From positions 186,001-250,000 of the forward strand of contig JBIIHQ010000001.1 in NCBI GenBank assembly GCA_044235645.1: a DNA stretch of 64,000 bases, written 5' to 3'. The notes under the pieces are model-generated. The model made no database searches. It worked only from the letters and a program-made list of their open reading frames with translations, and was not told the origin of the DNA. A program made the translations under genes and the position numbers. Shown here piece after piece: positions 25,553 through 34,285 of this stretch. The DNA is from OMIW01 sp044235645. Lineage in GTDB: Bacteria > Bdellovibrionota_C > UBA2361 > OMIW01. The number at the start of each line of letters is the position of its first letter. Positions within the stretch are counted from its first letter, which is position 1.

Positions 25553-26280
25553 GGGGAGGTCGGAGGCTCGGGTGGTGTACTGAGGAGGTCGAGCAATGCT
25601 CTGCTGTCAGATCGTACCGCAGAGCTCATAAACTGCTGCTCCAATCGAATTCGGTTGAGGAAGATATCGCCCGAAATCCGTGAGCTATTCTCCACGAGTG
25701 CTTCAACATCATCTGATATACGACCCCCCACTAGATCTCTCCATCGTTCATGAAGACGCTCAATGATGGGTCGGGATTGGGTTGCGAGTTGGTCCCAGGA
25801 CTCTTTGATCACATCCTCCGCAGATTGATGGAGGGACTCCATTTGGGCCTTCAGCACCTCTCTTTGCGAATCAAGATCGTTCGCAGATGAATGCTCGACA
25901 GCCTCGAAGGCATGGCGATACTGCTCCTCAAGAGGAGTAAGTACTTTTCTCTCCAGATGTTCCCGAGTTCGTGTCAGTGCTTGCTCACCGCCCAAGATAA
26001 TAAGTGTCTCCCTGAGGCCGACGATAGCCGATTCCCACACGATCCGCTCAAGCTGCCGTTCCTGACCACACGTCATCTCAATTTTTCTTCTGGTAGCGTC
26101 GAGTAGTCCCGGCGCGTCGTGGAACGTGAGGAAAAAGTCGGTAAATTCAATCGTAAGCGGGAGGGTGGCTGAGTTATGAGAGGTCAAGAAGGCGCCATTG
26201 TTTGGACTTTTCCAGCGACGCGAGATAAATGTCAAGGCGAGATCGTATGGCTGAGGAGGTTGTGGTGCATGCGGATCCAT
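25549..26280 (-). CDS. Hypothetical coiled-coil protein
   Basis: A 243-residue protein with a globular N-terminus (about residues 1-60, containing LPLTIEFTDFFLTFHDAPGLL). A long region follows, predicted from heptads to be helical and coiled (QALTRTREHLERKVLTPLEE, REVLKAQMESLHQSAEDVI). There is no signal peptide or transmembrane segment and no recognised family. The tail is Pro-rich. It converges with rlmD. The upstream end lies close to the start of the kinase-like gene on the other strand. Confidence 0.6.
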   Translation of the reverse strand: MDPHAPQPPQPYDLALTFISRRWKSPNNGAFLTSHNSATLPLTIEFTDFFLTFHDAPGLLDATRRKIEMTCGQERQLERIVWESAIVGLRETLIILGGEQALTRTREHLERKVLTPLEEQYRHAFEAVEHSSANDLDSQREVLKAQMESLHQSAEDVIKESWDQLATQSRPIIERLHERWRDLVGGRISDDVEALVENSSRISGDIFLNRIRLEQQFMSSAVRSDSRALLDLLSTPPEPPTSP

Positions 26281-26428
26281 GGGAATTACTCTCTGTTCAG
26301 TATAATAGGTTACCTATCCGATCAGCATTTTTCGGCTCATGCTATCTTGCCAAGAGAGTCGGATGGGCCGAAAGTGAACGAACCTGGATTTACTCATGTG
26401 GGCACCACAAACGATTGAAAAGGATATT

Positions 26429-27154
26429 ATGAAGGATCAGGAGGAGGCGCAAATTCAAGATACCGACAGGGTTGCTATCCCCCTTTCATTTCTCTCGCTT
26501 TTTGCACATGAGCTCCGCAATCCTCTCAACGCAATCGCGGCTGTTGGCTCTCTTCTTGCCCACGATCCAAGGCCCGATAGAATCCCCTGGTTGAGTTCAA
26601 CTATCGGCCGACAGGTTGGAGAGCTTGCGCTGCTCATCGATCTTCTCATGGATGCGGCTCGATTTGAATCCGGTCAGCTGCACTGCTATCGGGGTACCGT
26701 TTCCCTCTCGGCGGTAATCGATGAAGTTTATGCTGAATGGTCGGATGCCCTGGAAAGGTCAGGGATTATTCTCTACAGGGAGGAGGATCAAGACTGCCCT
26801 GCTGTGATGGCCGATCATACTCGGGTTCGAAGATATGTGAGTGCGATTCTTCATTCCGCCTTACGAACCCTTCCGCCGGGAGGTAGTCTGGGGTGTTGGG
26901 TCAAGAAATCAGGAGATTATGTTCAGCTCTGGTTTCGGGATACTGGACCAGGTTTGGGCGAACATGAAGTTGACACCCTTGCGAGTATCTGTGGTGCAGA
27001 TATCTTTGCAGAAGCTGAGAGAGGATTTCGGCGTATCGCTCTCGTGCTTGGAAGGGCGTACGCTGAGGCAGTTGGAGGGTCGAGTACGCTCCGTGGATCA
27101 GGAGAACCGCCGTGGAGTGGCGTTGAAACCCTATTGCAGTTTCAGTCGATGTAG
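26429..27154 (+). CDS. Histidine-kinase-like protein with degenerate ATP-binding domain
   Basis: The 241-residue product has a clean HisKA dimerisation helix with the phospho-acceptor box FAHELRNPLNAIAAVGSLL (His about 30). It has no sensor or transmembrane domain, so it is cytoplasmic. The HATPase part keeps the G1 box DTGPGL (about residue 180), but the N box reads ILHSAL where active kinases have an Asn (LLSNA), and the G2 GLGL loop is replaced by RGFRRIALVL. Kinase activity is therefore doubtful; it could be a phosphotransfer or scaffold protein. ATG 26429 has AAAAGGA upstream. A coiled-coil gene follows after 88 bases; no response regulator is adjacent. Confidence 0.75.
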   Translation: MKDQEEAQIQDTDRVAIPLSFLSLFAHELRNPLNAIAAVGSLLAHDPRPDRIPWLSSTIGRQVGELALLIDLLMDAARFESGQLHCYRGTVSLSAVIDEVYAEWSDALERSGIILYREEDQDCPAVMADHTRVRRYVSAILHSALRTLPPGGSLGCWVKKSGDYVQLWFRDTGPGLGEHEVDTLASICGADIFAEAERGFRRIALVLGRAYAEAVGGSSTLRGSGEPPWSGVETLLQFQSM

Positions 27155-27242
27155 AGTGGTGGGTGAGATAGTTGGGGCAAGATATCAAGCAAGACGAGGC
27201 TTATTTTCTGTGATTTAAGGGCCTAAGAGGATAAATGTTGCG

Positions 27243-27563
27243 ATGAACCAAAAAAATGAAGATTTAAAGGTGGGATGGTGGGGAGCATTCTTGAATTTAT
27301 TTCGACCTGAGCCAGATATGGTGTCCCTTGAGAGCGAAGTAAAAAGGTTACGTGGAGAGGTCGCACATCTGGAGAGTGAGTGCTCGGGGAAAATATTGGT
27401 GGATAGATCGGAGCTATTGGCGTTGCGTGAGGGAATCCGTCACGTGAATAAGCAGTTTCGAGCTATCGAGGAGAGGCTCAACCGATTGAGCGCCGATGAG
27501 CCCATAGTTCCCTGCAGTCCCGAGGTGATAGAGAGCAATATCGTTTCGGACGACGATTTTTAA
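27243..27563 (+). CDS. Small coiled-coil hypothetical protein
   Basis: A 106-residue product with an amphipathic start (WWGAFLNLF), a strong coiled coil (LESEVKRLRGEVAHLESE and LREGIRHVNKQFRAIEERLN) and an acidic tail ending DDDF. No family is recognised. It lies 88 bases after the kinase-like gene and may share its transcript. A GAGG about 12 bases before ATG 27243 could serve as ribosome site. Confidence 0.5.
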   Translation: MNQKNEDLKVGWWGAFLNLFRPEPDMVSLESEVKRLRGEVAHLESECSGKILVDRSELLALREGIRHVNKQFRAIEERLNRLSADEPIVPCSPEVIESNIVSDDDF

Positions 27564-27641
27564 GGAATTGTTGCCGAATTGAGCCAAAAGAGGGCTCAAA
27601 AATGGGCTCGGCTATTCTCGGGGCTCTCCCTGATTATTCGG

Positions 27642-28745
27642 TTACAATCCCGCACTGAGCGCAGCATCCCGCTCGTTGCGCTCGAGAGCAAGCCGAATAA
27701 GACGCTCTATCAGAGCACCATACGGTATGCCCGATGCTTCCCACATCTTTGGAAACATACTAATTGCAGTAAAGCCGGGGATAGTGTTTACCTCGTTTAC
27801 CAAGAGCGAACCTCGATCTGTCAGGAACATATCCACCCGGGCCATGCCCTCGCAGCAGAGGCAGGAGAAGGTTTTAAGCGCAAGTCGCTCTGCCTCTCTC
27901 GTTACTTCGGGCCCGATATTCGCAGGAATAATGAGACGAGCACCCGCAGCATCAAGATATTTGGCTTCGTAGGAGTAAAAGTCGTGAGAGGGGACTACCT
28001 CTCCTGGAACCGACGCCATGGGGTCCTCATTGCCGAGTACTGCCACTTCAATCTCTCGACCTTTGACGAACTCCTCTATGAGCACCTTAGAATCATAACG
28101 GAACGCATCGTCAAGTGCCCTATCGAGTTCATCAGAGTTCGTCACCTTTGCAACACCAATTGAAGAGCCCAGATTAGCGGGTTTGACGAAGAAAGGAAGA
28201 CCAATCTTTTCAGATAGTTCTTGAAAGGATACGGATCGGTGTCGCGTATGAGGAACCGCAAGAAACTTCGCAACGGGAATCCCGGCATCCCGCATTAGCC
28301 GTTTTGCAATATCTTTGTCCATTCCAATCGCTGAGCCGAGAACGCTCGGGCCCACAAACGGAATGTTCAGCATCCGAAGTAGTCCTTGCGTTGCTCCATC
28401 CTCCCCGAACGAGCCGTGGAGAACGGGAAATATGACATCGAGAGCGGGGAGAAGCGATGCGGAGGATCCCTCGAAGACCGATTCTTCCAAACTTACCCAT
28501 CCGCCTGGTTGCACCATGAGAGGTGATCCCTGGCCGACGAATGCAGAAAGAGAAGACCTTCCCGACGGGGAGGATATACCCTCTTTATCAGTGAGAAACC
28601 ATCGACCGTGCTTATCAATGCCGATGATAATGACTTCGAACGAATCAGGTGAGAGCGCATCGACGATGTTGCGGGCTGATAGGAGAGATATTTCATGTTC
28701 AGCAGAGCGACCTCCACACAGAATACCTACACGTAGCTTTCTCAT
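27642..28745 (-). CDS. ddl: D-alanine--D-alanine ligase
   Basis: Ddl joins two D-Ala residues for peptidoglycan. The 367-residue ATP-grasp enzyme starts MRKLRVGILCGGRSAEHEIS. It contains LHGSFGEDGATQGLL, the VKPANLGSSIGV ATP loop (about residue 180-191) and the Mg-binding NEVNTIPGFT near residue 325. An upstream in-frame ATG at 28817 would add 24 unlikely residues, whereas GAGGATAAT directly precedes ATG 28745. The insertion with HDFYSYEAKYLDA is typical of the longer Ddl subgroup. A second Ddl-type gene exists at 46046. Confidence 0.94.
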   Translation of the reverse strand: MRKLRVGILCGGRSAEHEISLLSARNIVDALSPDSFEVIIIGIDKHGRWFLTDKEGISSPSGRSSLSAFVGQGSPLMVQPGGWVSLEESVFEGSSASLLPALDVIFPVLHGSFGEDGATQGLLRMLNIPFVGPSVLGSAIGMDKDIAKRLMRDAGIPVAKFLAVPHTRHRSVSFQELSEKIGLPFFVKPANLGSSIGVAKVTNSDELDRALDDAFRYDSKVLIEEFVKGREIEVAVLGNEDPMASVPGEVVPSHDFYSYEAKYLDAAGARLIIPANIGPEVTREAERLALKTFSCLCCEGMARVDMFLTDRGSLLVNEVNTIPGFTAISMFPKMWEASGIPYGALIERLIRLALERNERDAALSAGL

Positions 28746-29006
28746 ATTATCCTCATCATTTCTCGTTGCCTTTCGCGCGTTGGAAGGGACCAAAGGGCAC
28801 CCGCACACGGTCAGCACAGGCCAGGTTACCCCATGCCCTCTGAGAGGATTGTCAAACGCGATAAGGTCTGGCGCAATCTTCGCTGCACGATTTGGTGGAT
28901 AAGAAATAAGCCACCGGTTGAGGGAGAATCAGATGTTTTCGAAATCTGGTCCGGCGAATTACTCAAATGGTCTGTTTCGGAGGTGCAAGATATACCTGAG
29001 GTCCTC

Positions 29007-29735
29007 TTAATCCGGTAATTGTGGAGAATCTTCGATACCAAGAACCGAAAAAACATTGGGTATTTTTTTCTTAAATTGGTTTAGAAGATACGCTGTATTT
29101 GCAAACGCCTTTTTTGAGGATGCCTGTCGAGCCGTTTTCTCCTCCCTCAGAGCCTTCGCGACCGTTTCCGTACAATTCTTATATCGGGGAAGCTGTTCTC
29201 GAGTAAATGTCGCTACCGCACTGGCGTGTCCGACGCTGTGCAAAAAACCCTCTCGTTTATTGAATTCGGATTTTTCATAAAACATCCAAAACTGTTCCAA
29301 CATAGGACAGGCAGGGGTATTTTTTATGGAGGCTGTGGCGATATCAGCTTCGAGCAGTCCTTCGAGAATAACGGGACAGGTCGCCTGTTTTGTCGAGCAA
29401 TACAGATATGTGCCGGCGAGGTGCTTGAGGGCCTTAGAACCGAGTGAGTGATGAGTAAATTTGCCCATCTCGGATTCGACTAACAATGACTCAAATAGTG
29501 CAATTGCTTCCTCTTGTCCTGCATCATAAGGGGTTCTTTGGACGGGCTCGTTCTCGAGTTCTATTGAACCCGAAATGTCCGGCTTTTGACCGAATGCGGT
29601 ATCTAACACCGAGAGCTCCACGATGCCACCGAGAAAAATGCTCCCGATAGCGAAAGCAATCATTCTCCTGTTCTTGGATTTAAGGGGAGCGACCGAAGAG
29701 GTGCAAATTTGATTTATCTCTCTCTTCACCAACAT
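29007..29735 (-). CDS. Secreted or membrane-anchored hypothetical protein overlapping the desaturase gene
   Basis: The 242-residue product has an uncleaved or cleaved signal helix at about residues 25-49 (MIAFAIGSIFLGGIVELSV, then TAFGQ). A mostly helical soluble part contains four cysteines (YLYCSTKQATCPVIL, NTPACPMLEQF, YKNCTETV) that could form disulfides. No family is recognised. GGGGAT lies upstream of ATG 29735, and the start overlaps the desaturase stop by ten bases, so the two are expressed together. Whether it assists the desaturase is unknown. Confidence 0.6.
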   Translation of the reverse strand: MLVKREINQICTSSVAPLKSKNRRMIAFAIGSIFLGGIVELSVLDTAFGQKPDISGSIELENEPVQRTPYDAGQEEAIALFESLLVESEMGKFTHHSLGSKALKHLAGTYLYCSTKQATCPVILEGLLEADIATASIKNTPACPMLEQFWMFYEKSEFNKREGFLHSVGHASAVATFTREQLPRYKNCTETVAKALREEKTARQASSKKAFANTAYLLNQFKKKIPNVFSVLGIEDSPQLPD

Positions 29736-30688
29736 TGCGATATCCCCTTTTTCTTGTTTTCCGAGGCTTCATCATAAATCCGCTCCGGTGGCATCCGAAG
29801 ATCCCATACAAGGCCCAGCTTTTCGAGCCCCCGGAGAACATAGTGCGAAATATCGATTTCCCACCAATAAAAACCCTGACGCTCTGAACCTGGATATCGG
29901 TGATGATTGTTGTGCCATCCCTCTCCAAGCGTTATCAGCGATAAAATCAGGCTATTTTTGCTATTATCCGAGGTCTCGAACCGTCGTCGCCCAACAATAT
30001 GGGCGGCGGAGTTAATCATAAAGGTTCCGTGATAAAGCAAAGTGGTGCTGATACAGAAACCCCAGGTAAACAGCTGCAGCGGTGTTGTCCCGAGCTGCGG
30101 TGCATATATCTGAAGCAGCCATCCAGCCATGAGAAGAAGAGCAATCAGGGAAAGTGGGCCCACGAGATGGTTACGATCAAGCCACCGGAGTTCCGGGAAT
30201 CTCATTAAATCCTTCACCAGGTCGTATCGAGTTTCAATGTAGTGGGTGCATAGAACCCATCCAACGTGTGCCCACCAGATTCCCTGAACAACCGTTGAGT
30301 GGATGTCCTCTTCGGTATCCGAGTGTTTGTGGTGATGACGGTGATGTCCAGCCCACCAAAGAGGGCCCTTCTGAGCGGAGGTAGCTCCGAGAAAAGCCAA
30401 AAGGAACTGAAACGGACGGCTCGTCTGATACGTGCGATGGGAAAAATACCGATGATATGCCCCGGTAATAGCAAACATCCGAACGAAATAAAGGGCGACG
30501 CAGACCCAAAATGCGGTCCAGCTAAAGCCGGTCCAAATAACAAGGAAACAGCCGATATGGATCAACCAGAATACGGCCTGTTTGATGATGTTTATCGGCG
30601 AAAAATCTGCGGGAAGATAGCGCGGGTTCATTGAGTACTGATTCTGAACATACAACGAGAACTTATGATGGTGTGGAATGAGAATCAT
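29726..30688 (-). CDS. Acyl-CoA/acyl-lipid delta-9-type fatty acid desaturase
   Basis: Membrane di-iron desaturase that introduces a cis double bond in fatty acyl chains. The 320-residue product has the three His boxes of the stearoyl-CoA desaturase family: HRYFSH (about residues 79-84), HHRHHHKH (about 115-122) and HNNHH (about 257-261). These sit between hydrophobic helices at about 35-75, 90-105 and 180-215. GGAGG five bases before ATG 30688 supports the long start; ATG 30631 is an alternative. It should tune membrane fluidity aerobically. It overlaps the downstream gene by ten bases. Confidence 0.92.
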   Translation of the reverse strand: MILIPHHHKFSLYVQNQYSMNPRYLPADFSPINIIKQAVFWLIHIGCFLVIWTGFSWTAFWVCVALYFVRMFAITGAYHRYFSHRTYQTSRPFQFLLAFLGATSAQKGPLWWAGHHRHHHKHSDTEEDIHSTVVQGIWWAHVGWVLCTHYIETRYDLVKDLMRFPELRWLDRNHLVGPLSLIALLLMAGWLLQIYAPQLGTTPLQLFTWGFCISTTLLYHGTFMINSAAHIVGRRRFETSDNSKNSLILSLITLGEGWHNNHHRYPGSERQGFYWWEIDISHYVLRGLEKLGLVWDLRMPPERIYDEASENKKKGISQCW

Positions 30689-30761
30689 TTCGTTCCTCCA
30701 CCATTCGACAGCATTATACGCCCTTCCGGGGGAGTGGTCGAATACCCCGATTGTCTTGATC

Positions 30762-32318
30762 CTACTTTACCGTCTCATCTGGTAAGTGACTGAAAAAACT
30801 AATAATACTATCCCCAATGTCGCCTTTGGGGAGAATGCGGGGAACTTTGTGCTGTCCACCTAGTTTTCCTCGAGACTCCATCCAGTGTTCGAACGACCGA
30901 ACGGGAAGGAAACGAAGGGTTGGCGGTTTCAGGCCAAAACCATCGGCTCGATGCGCTCGGTAATCGTCGTTGCGAAGTTGTAGTTCGGTATCAAGGGTCT
31001 GGATAAATCTTTGTTTTTGCTCGGCTGTCAGGTGTAGGTCTGGTTGACAAGAACCCCGCAGTTCGACAAAAAAGCGATGTCCCCCCAATTCTCCCGGGCC
31101 TTCGGGAAATACGGAGCTTACTGCGTAGTCGGCGACAGAGCCACCCACAGCCGTTGCAGCAGCACCTATTGCCCCATCAATTTCCTCACCAGTGAGATGT
31201 TCACCGAAATCCGAGAGAAAGTAGCTCGTTCGACCGGTAATCATGATCCGAGGGGGGGAAAGCTCGATGAACCGCACGGTGTCACCGAGAATGTAACTCC
31301 ATAGTCCCGCGCATGAGGTGATGACGACGGCGTATTCAAGGCCGAGCTCAACCGAACCAATCCAATGGCGATGATGACGACCGCTCCGCAATTCATCAAC
31401 GGGCACAAATTCAAAAAAAACTCCATGATCGAGATTAAGTCTCAACCCTGCTCCCGGAGCACCATCAGCTATCGCAACAAATCCTTCACTTGCCGGGTAG
31501 ACCTCACGAAGTTCGGCCGAGGAGCCATCTAACAAAGAAGCAAATCGGGCGCGATACGGATCAAAACGCACGCCGCCATGAACAATCATTTCTAGATTGG
31601 GGAATAGGTCAGCAAGTCGCTTCCCGGGCCGTCGAGCCAGGATATTATCGAAAAAGATAAGGAGCCAGCTTGGCACACCTGCTATCATTCTGATATCGCG
31701 GGTGAGAGCTTCTTCGGCAAGCCGATCTACCTTCTGACGCCAGTCGGCAATTAACGCAAGTTCAGGCGGCGGAAAATAGCGAGGACGTATCCACGCGGGG
31801 ATCGTGCGCGCCGCGATGCCGCTCAGATCTCCCGACCAGACATTCTTCGCCTCCTCGATGAGGTCGGTGCTGCCCCCGAGCATAAAATTTAGACCACCGA
31901 GAATTCGGGAGGTTGGGCGGTTTGTCAGATGATGAACGAGAAGATCGACCCCTGCTTTTGTGTTCGAACGAACCATTTCGTGGGAGCACGGAATATATTT
32001 GGTTGTTCCCGATGATGTGCCCGAGCTAACGGCGAAGAAAGGGATCCTGCCCGGCCAAGTGACATTGTCAAGAATGGGAAATGATGCTTTCCAGTAATCG
32101 TTCCAGAATTGCTCGTAGCTTCTCAGTGGCACCGCCTGTTGATAATCACGGACTGAGGTTATCCGACCAAAGTCATGGTCCTTCCCAAATTGAGTTCGCC
32201 GAGCGGAGCGTATTAGTGATAGCAGCGTTTTTTCCTGAGCTAGGGAGGGAGAGGAGGAGGCAAGGGAGTGTTTTCGCCGAAGTGCGTACATCCGGAGAAG
32301 TGAGGTGACGTCAAGCAT
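30762..32318 (-). CDS. GH3 auxin-responsive promoter family protein (acyl-adenylate enzyme)
   Basis: GH3 proteins are ANL-superfamily enzymes that activate carboxylates as adenylates and, in plants, conjugate them to amino acids. The 518-residue product carries the ATP motif SSGTSSGTTKYIP (about residues 97-109), a YPASEGFVAIADG substrate-binding segment (about 275-287), a second nucleotide motif SYILGDTVRF and the DFGEHLTGEEIDGA hinge. Length fits bacterial GH3 proteins. The substrate is unknown in bacteria. GGAG precedes ATG 32318. It is encoded on the same strand as the desaturase, 73 bases upstream of it, so a lipid or fatty-acid link is possible. Confidence 0.88.
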   Translation of the reverse strand: MLDVTSLLRMYALRRKHSLASSSPSLAQEKTLLSLIRSARRTQFGKDHDFGRITSVRDYQQAVPLRSYEQFWNDYWKASFPILDNVTWPGRIPFFAVSSGTSSGTTKYIPCSHEMVRSNTKAGVDLLVHHLTNRPTSRILGGLNFMLGGSTDLIEEAKNVWSGDLSGIAARTIPAWIRPRYFPPPELALIADWRQKVDRLAEEALTRDIRMIAGVPSWLLIFFDNILARRPGKRLADLFPNLEMIVHGGVRFDPYRARFASLLDGSSAELREVYPASEGFVAIADGAPGAGLRLNLDHGVFFEFVPVDELRSGRHHRHWIGSVELGLEYAVVITSCAGLWSYILGDTVRFIELSPPRIMITGRTSYFLSDFGEHLTGEEIDGAIGAAATAVGGSVADYAVSSVFPEGPGELGGHRFFVELRGSCQPDLHLTAEQKQRFIQTLDTELQLRNDDYRAHRADGFGLKPPTLRFLPVRSFEHWMESRGKLGGQHKVPRILPKGDIGDSIISFFSHLPDETVK

Positions 32319-32348
32319 AGGGACACTCCAGGATGGGGTATCGATTGA

Positions 32349-32636
32349 CTAGTCAGATGAGCGACTTCGAGCCAGGAACTGCCCTGATACCGCATGGGTC
32401 GCTCCGACGAAGAGGATAACCCGCTGGTTCTCTGAATTACTCTGACTGTCCACTTCGAAGGTCTGCTGACCCCGCTGCGAAATCATCGATAGGAGCTTCC
32501 CTCTATCCTCCGCATGATCACCGACCACGACCCATGTTGGGTAAGGAGCCTCCCAGTCCCACCGATAATCGGCGAGCTCAATCCATTGATCCTGAAAGTG
32601 TTCCTTAACTATCTGCCAGGGGAGACGATTATTCAT
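32349..32636 (-). CDS. Small hypothetical protein upstream of the GH3 gene
   Basis: A 95-residue soluble product with a Trp-rich N-terminal half (LPWQIVKEHFQDQWIELADY and WDWEAPYPTWVVVGD) and a beta-rich second half (ENQRVILFVGATHAVSG). It is separated from the GH3 gene by 30 bases on the same strand, so it is probably cotranscribed. No family is recognised. The balanced amino acid composition and alternation of strands suggest a real folded protein. Confidence 0.55.
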   Translation of the reverse strand: MNNRLPWQIVKEHFQDQWIELADYRWDWEAPYPTWVVVGDHAEDRGKLLSMISQRGQQTFEVDSQSNSENQRVILFVGATHAVSGQFLARSRSSD

Positions 32637-32755
32637 ACGATGAAAGTCGGTAGGTTTTGAGGATGCACTGCAATTCCATCACCGGTCGGGCTGCATCTGT
32701 GTGACATGCGCCGGTATCGATGTCATCATACGAAGTTATTCGGTCAAGAGCAAAA

Positions 32756-32825
32756 GGTAACGAGCAATATTTTGCTCTCAAAAAATACCTGACCACTCAG
32801 AGGTCACCGTTACCTTCTTTATTCT
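32756..32825 (+). promoter_or_regulatory. Folded three-stem leader upstream of hisS
   Basis: GGTAAC (32756-32761) pairs with GTTACC (32809-32814) and encloses two hairpins: GAGCAA-TATT-TTGCTC (32762-32777) and TGACC-ACTCAGA-GGTCA (32790-32806, seven-base loop). A U-rich tract (TTCTTTATTCT, 32815-32825) follows, just before the GAGG ribosome site of hisS. All pairings are perfect. It could be an attenuator or a tRNA-like autoregulatory operator; no known riboswitch family is recognised. Confidence 0.5.
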
Positions 32826-32842
32826 AATGAGGTTCAAAGCGT

Positions 32843-34192
32843 ATGGCGAAGATTAGCAATATTTCAGGCTTCCCTGAGTATCTTCCCGAGGAGCGAATTA
32901 TCGAGGAGCAGCTCCTCTCAACGATAGGATCGATCTTTCGACTGCATGGCTTTGCAAGTATGGAGACTCCGTCGGTTGAACTTGTCTCAACTCTGACCGA
33001 AAAAGGGGGGGATGAAAAGGAGATCTACACCCTCGCGCGCTTTCAAGCCGAGAGTGATGGGCCTGTCGGCAAGGAGGCAGAGCTGGGGCTCCACTTCGAT
33101 CTTACGGTGCCGTTCGCCAGGTACGTCGCTCAGCATTTAGCTCGATTAACTTTTCCGTTCCGTCGGTCATGTTATCAGAAGTCATGGCGAGGGGAGCGCC
33201 CTCAGAAAGGAAGGTATCGAGAGTTTGGGCAGTTCGATATCGACATAGTTGCGCGAGATACCCTCCCGGTTGCGGCAGATGGAGAAATCATCACGGTCAT
33301 AGCCAAAGTCTTTGCGCGCCTCGAGATTCTCAGATCCGAGATGCGGCTCAATAATCGAAAGATTCTGCTCGGTATGTATGATTCCCTTGGGATCGGTGGT
33401 GAAAAGCGAGCCAAGGTCGTCAGGATAGTGGATAAGCTTCACAAAATTGGGCCTGAAGGGGTGACAAAGGAGTTGGTTGATGGGGAGGGTATAGAGGGAA
33501 ACGTTGCTGAAAGGATCCTTCAGTGGGCTACCTTGCGTTCCTCGGCCAGTGAGGCGCGAAGCATGCTAACAGGGCTCGGTGTCGAAAATGAAACATTTCA
33601 GCGGGGTGTAGAAGAGTTGTTAGAGGTGATATCTCTGGTGCCAGAGAATCTGAGATCGCTTCTTTGTGTCGATCTGAGTCTGGCGCGTGGACTCGACTAC
33701 TATACGGGAACGATCTTTGAGGTAGTCCTGCCCGACTATCCCGCGTTCGGTTCCGTATCAGCAGGGGGGCGGTACGATGATCTTACTGCGCAGTTTCTCC
33801 CTGGACAGCGCCTCCCCGCGGTCGGAGGTTCAATCGGGGTTACCCGACTGATGGGGCTTATTCTCGAGCAGCGACTTTACCCGGTCGGTCCGCAATGTCC
33901 GTCCCAGGTTCTTTTTACCGTTTATTCGGAGGAATCCCGTCAGCGGACGAATGAATGGGCCGAACAGTTTCGGGAGCGAGGAATTGCCAGTGAGGTGTAT
34001 TTTAAGGGGGCCAAGCTGGGCAAGCAGATTGAATATGCAAATTCGAAGGGCATCCGATTCTGTGCTTTTGTCGATGAGGAAGCGGGAACGCTGGAGATAA
34101 AAGACCTCGGTGCCCAACAGCAGACTCCGGTCCTGGACATCGACAGCTGGATTGCGCAGAATCGGGGGGTTTTGAGATTAGTGAAAAATTGA
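32843..34192 (+). CDS. hisS: Histidyl-tRNA synthetase
   Basis: Class II synthetase charging tRNA-His. The 449-residue product has motif 1 around GFASMETPSVEL, motif 2 in RRSCYQKSWRGERPQKGRY followed by EFGQFDID (about residue 110-135), and the histidine-specific RGLDYYTGTIFEV (about 282-294). Motif 3 is SAGGRYDDL and a C-terminal anticodon-binding domain follows. These catalytic residues favour true HisRS over the HisZ regulatory paralogue. GAGG lies ten bases before ATG 32843. It is preceded by the folded leader and convergent with the pilin-like operon. Confidence 0.95.
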   Translation: MAKISNISGFPEYLPEERIIEEQLLSTIGSIFRLHGFASMETPSVELVSTLTEKGGDEKEIYTLARFQAESDGPVGKEAELGLHFDLTVPFARYVAQHLARLTFPFRRSCYQKSWRGERPQKGRYREFGQFDIDIVARDTLPVAADGEIITVIAKVFARLEILRSEMRLNNRKILLGMYDSLGIGGEKRAKVVRIVDKLHKIGPEGVTKELVDGEGIEGNVAERILQWATLRSSASEARSMLTGLGVENETFQRGVEELLEVISLVPENLRSLLCVDLSLARGLDYYTGTIFEVVLPDYPAFGSVSAGGRYDDLTAQFLPGQRLPAVGGSIGVTRLMGLILEQRLYPVGPQCPSQVLFTVYSEESRQRTNEWAEQFRERGIASEVYFKGAKLGKQIEYANSKGIRFCAFVDEEAGTLEIKDLGAQQQTPVLDIDSWIAQNRGVLRLVKN

Positions 34193-34285
34193 AATGAGTA
34201 AGGGATATGTTTTGGCTCTTGAATGCCTTTGCTATCCCGGCTCTCGCTCGGCCTGTGAGCTCGTTCTCCAGATGAATTTGGGCCG

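Noticed and set aside
27579..27599. TTGAGCC/GGCTCAA inverted repeat between a small gene and ddl as terminator
   Set aside because: A-rich, not T-rich, sequence follows on the plus strand and no T-tract follows on the minus strand, so it does not fit an intrinsic terminator.
28833..29018. Plus-strand 61-residue ORF between ddl and the secreted protein gene
   Set aside because: No ribosome site and no recognisable pattern; it overlaps the end of the minus-strand gene.
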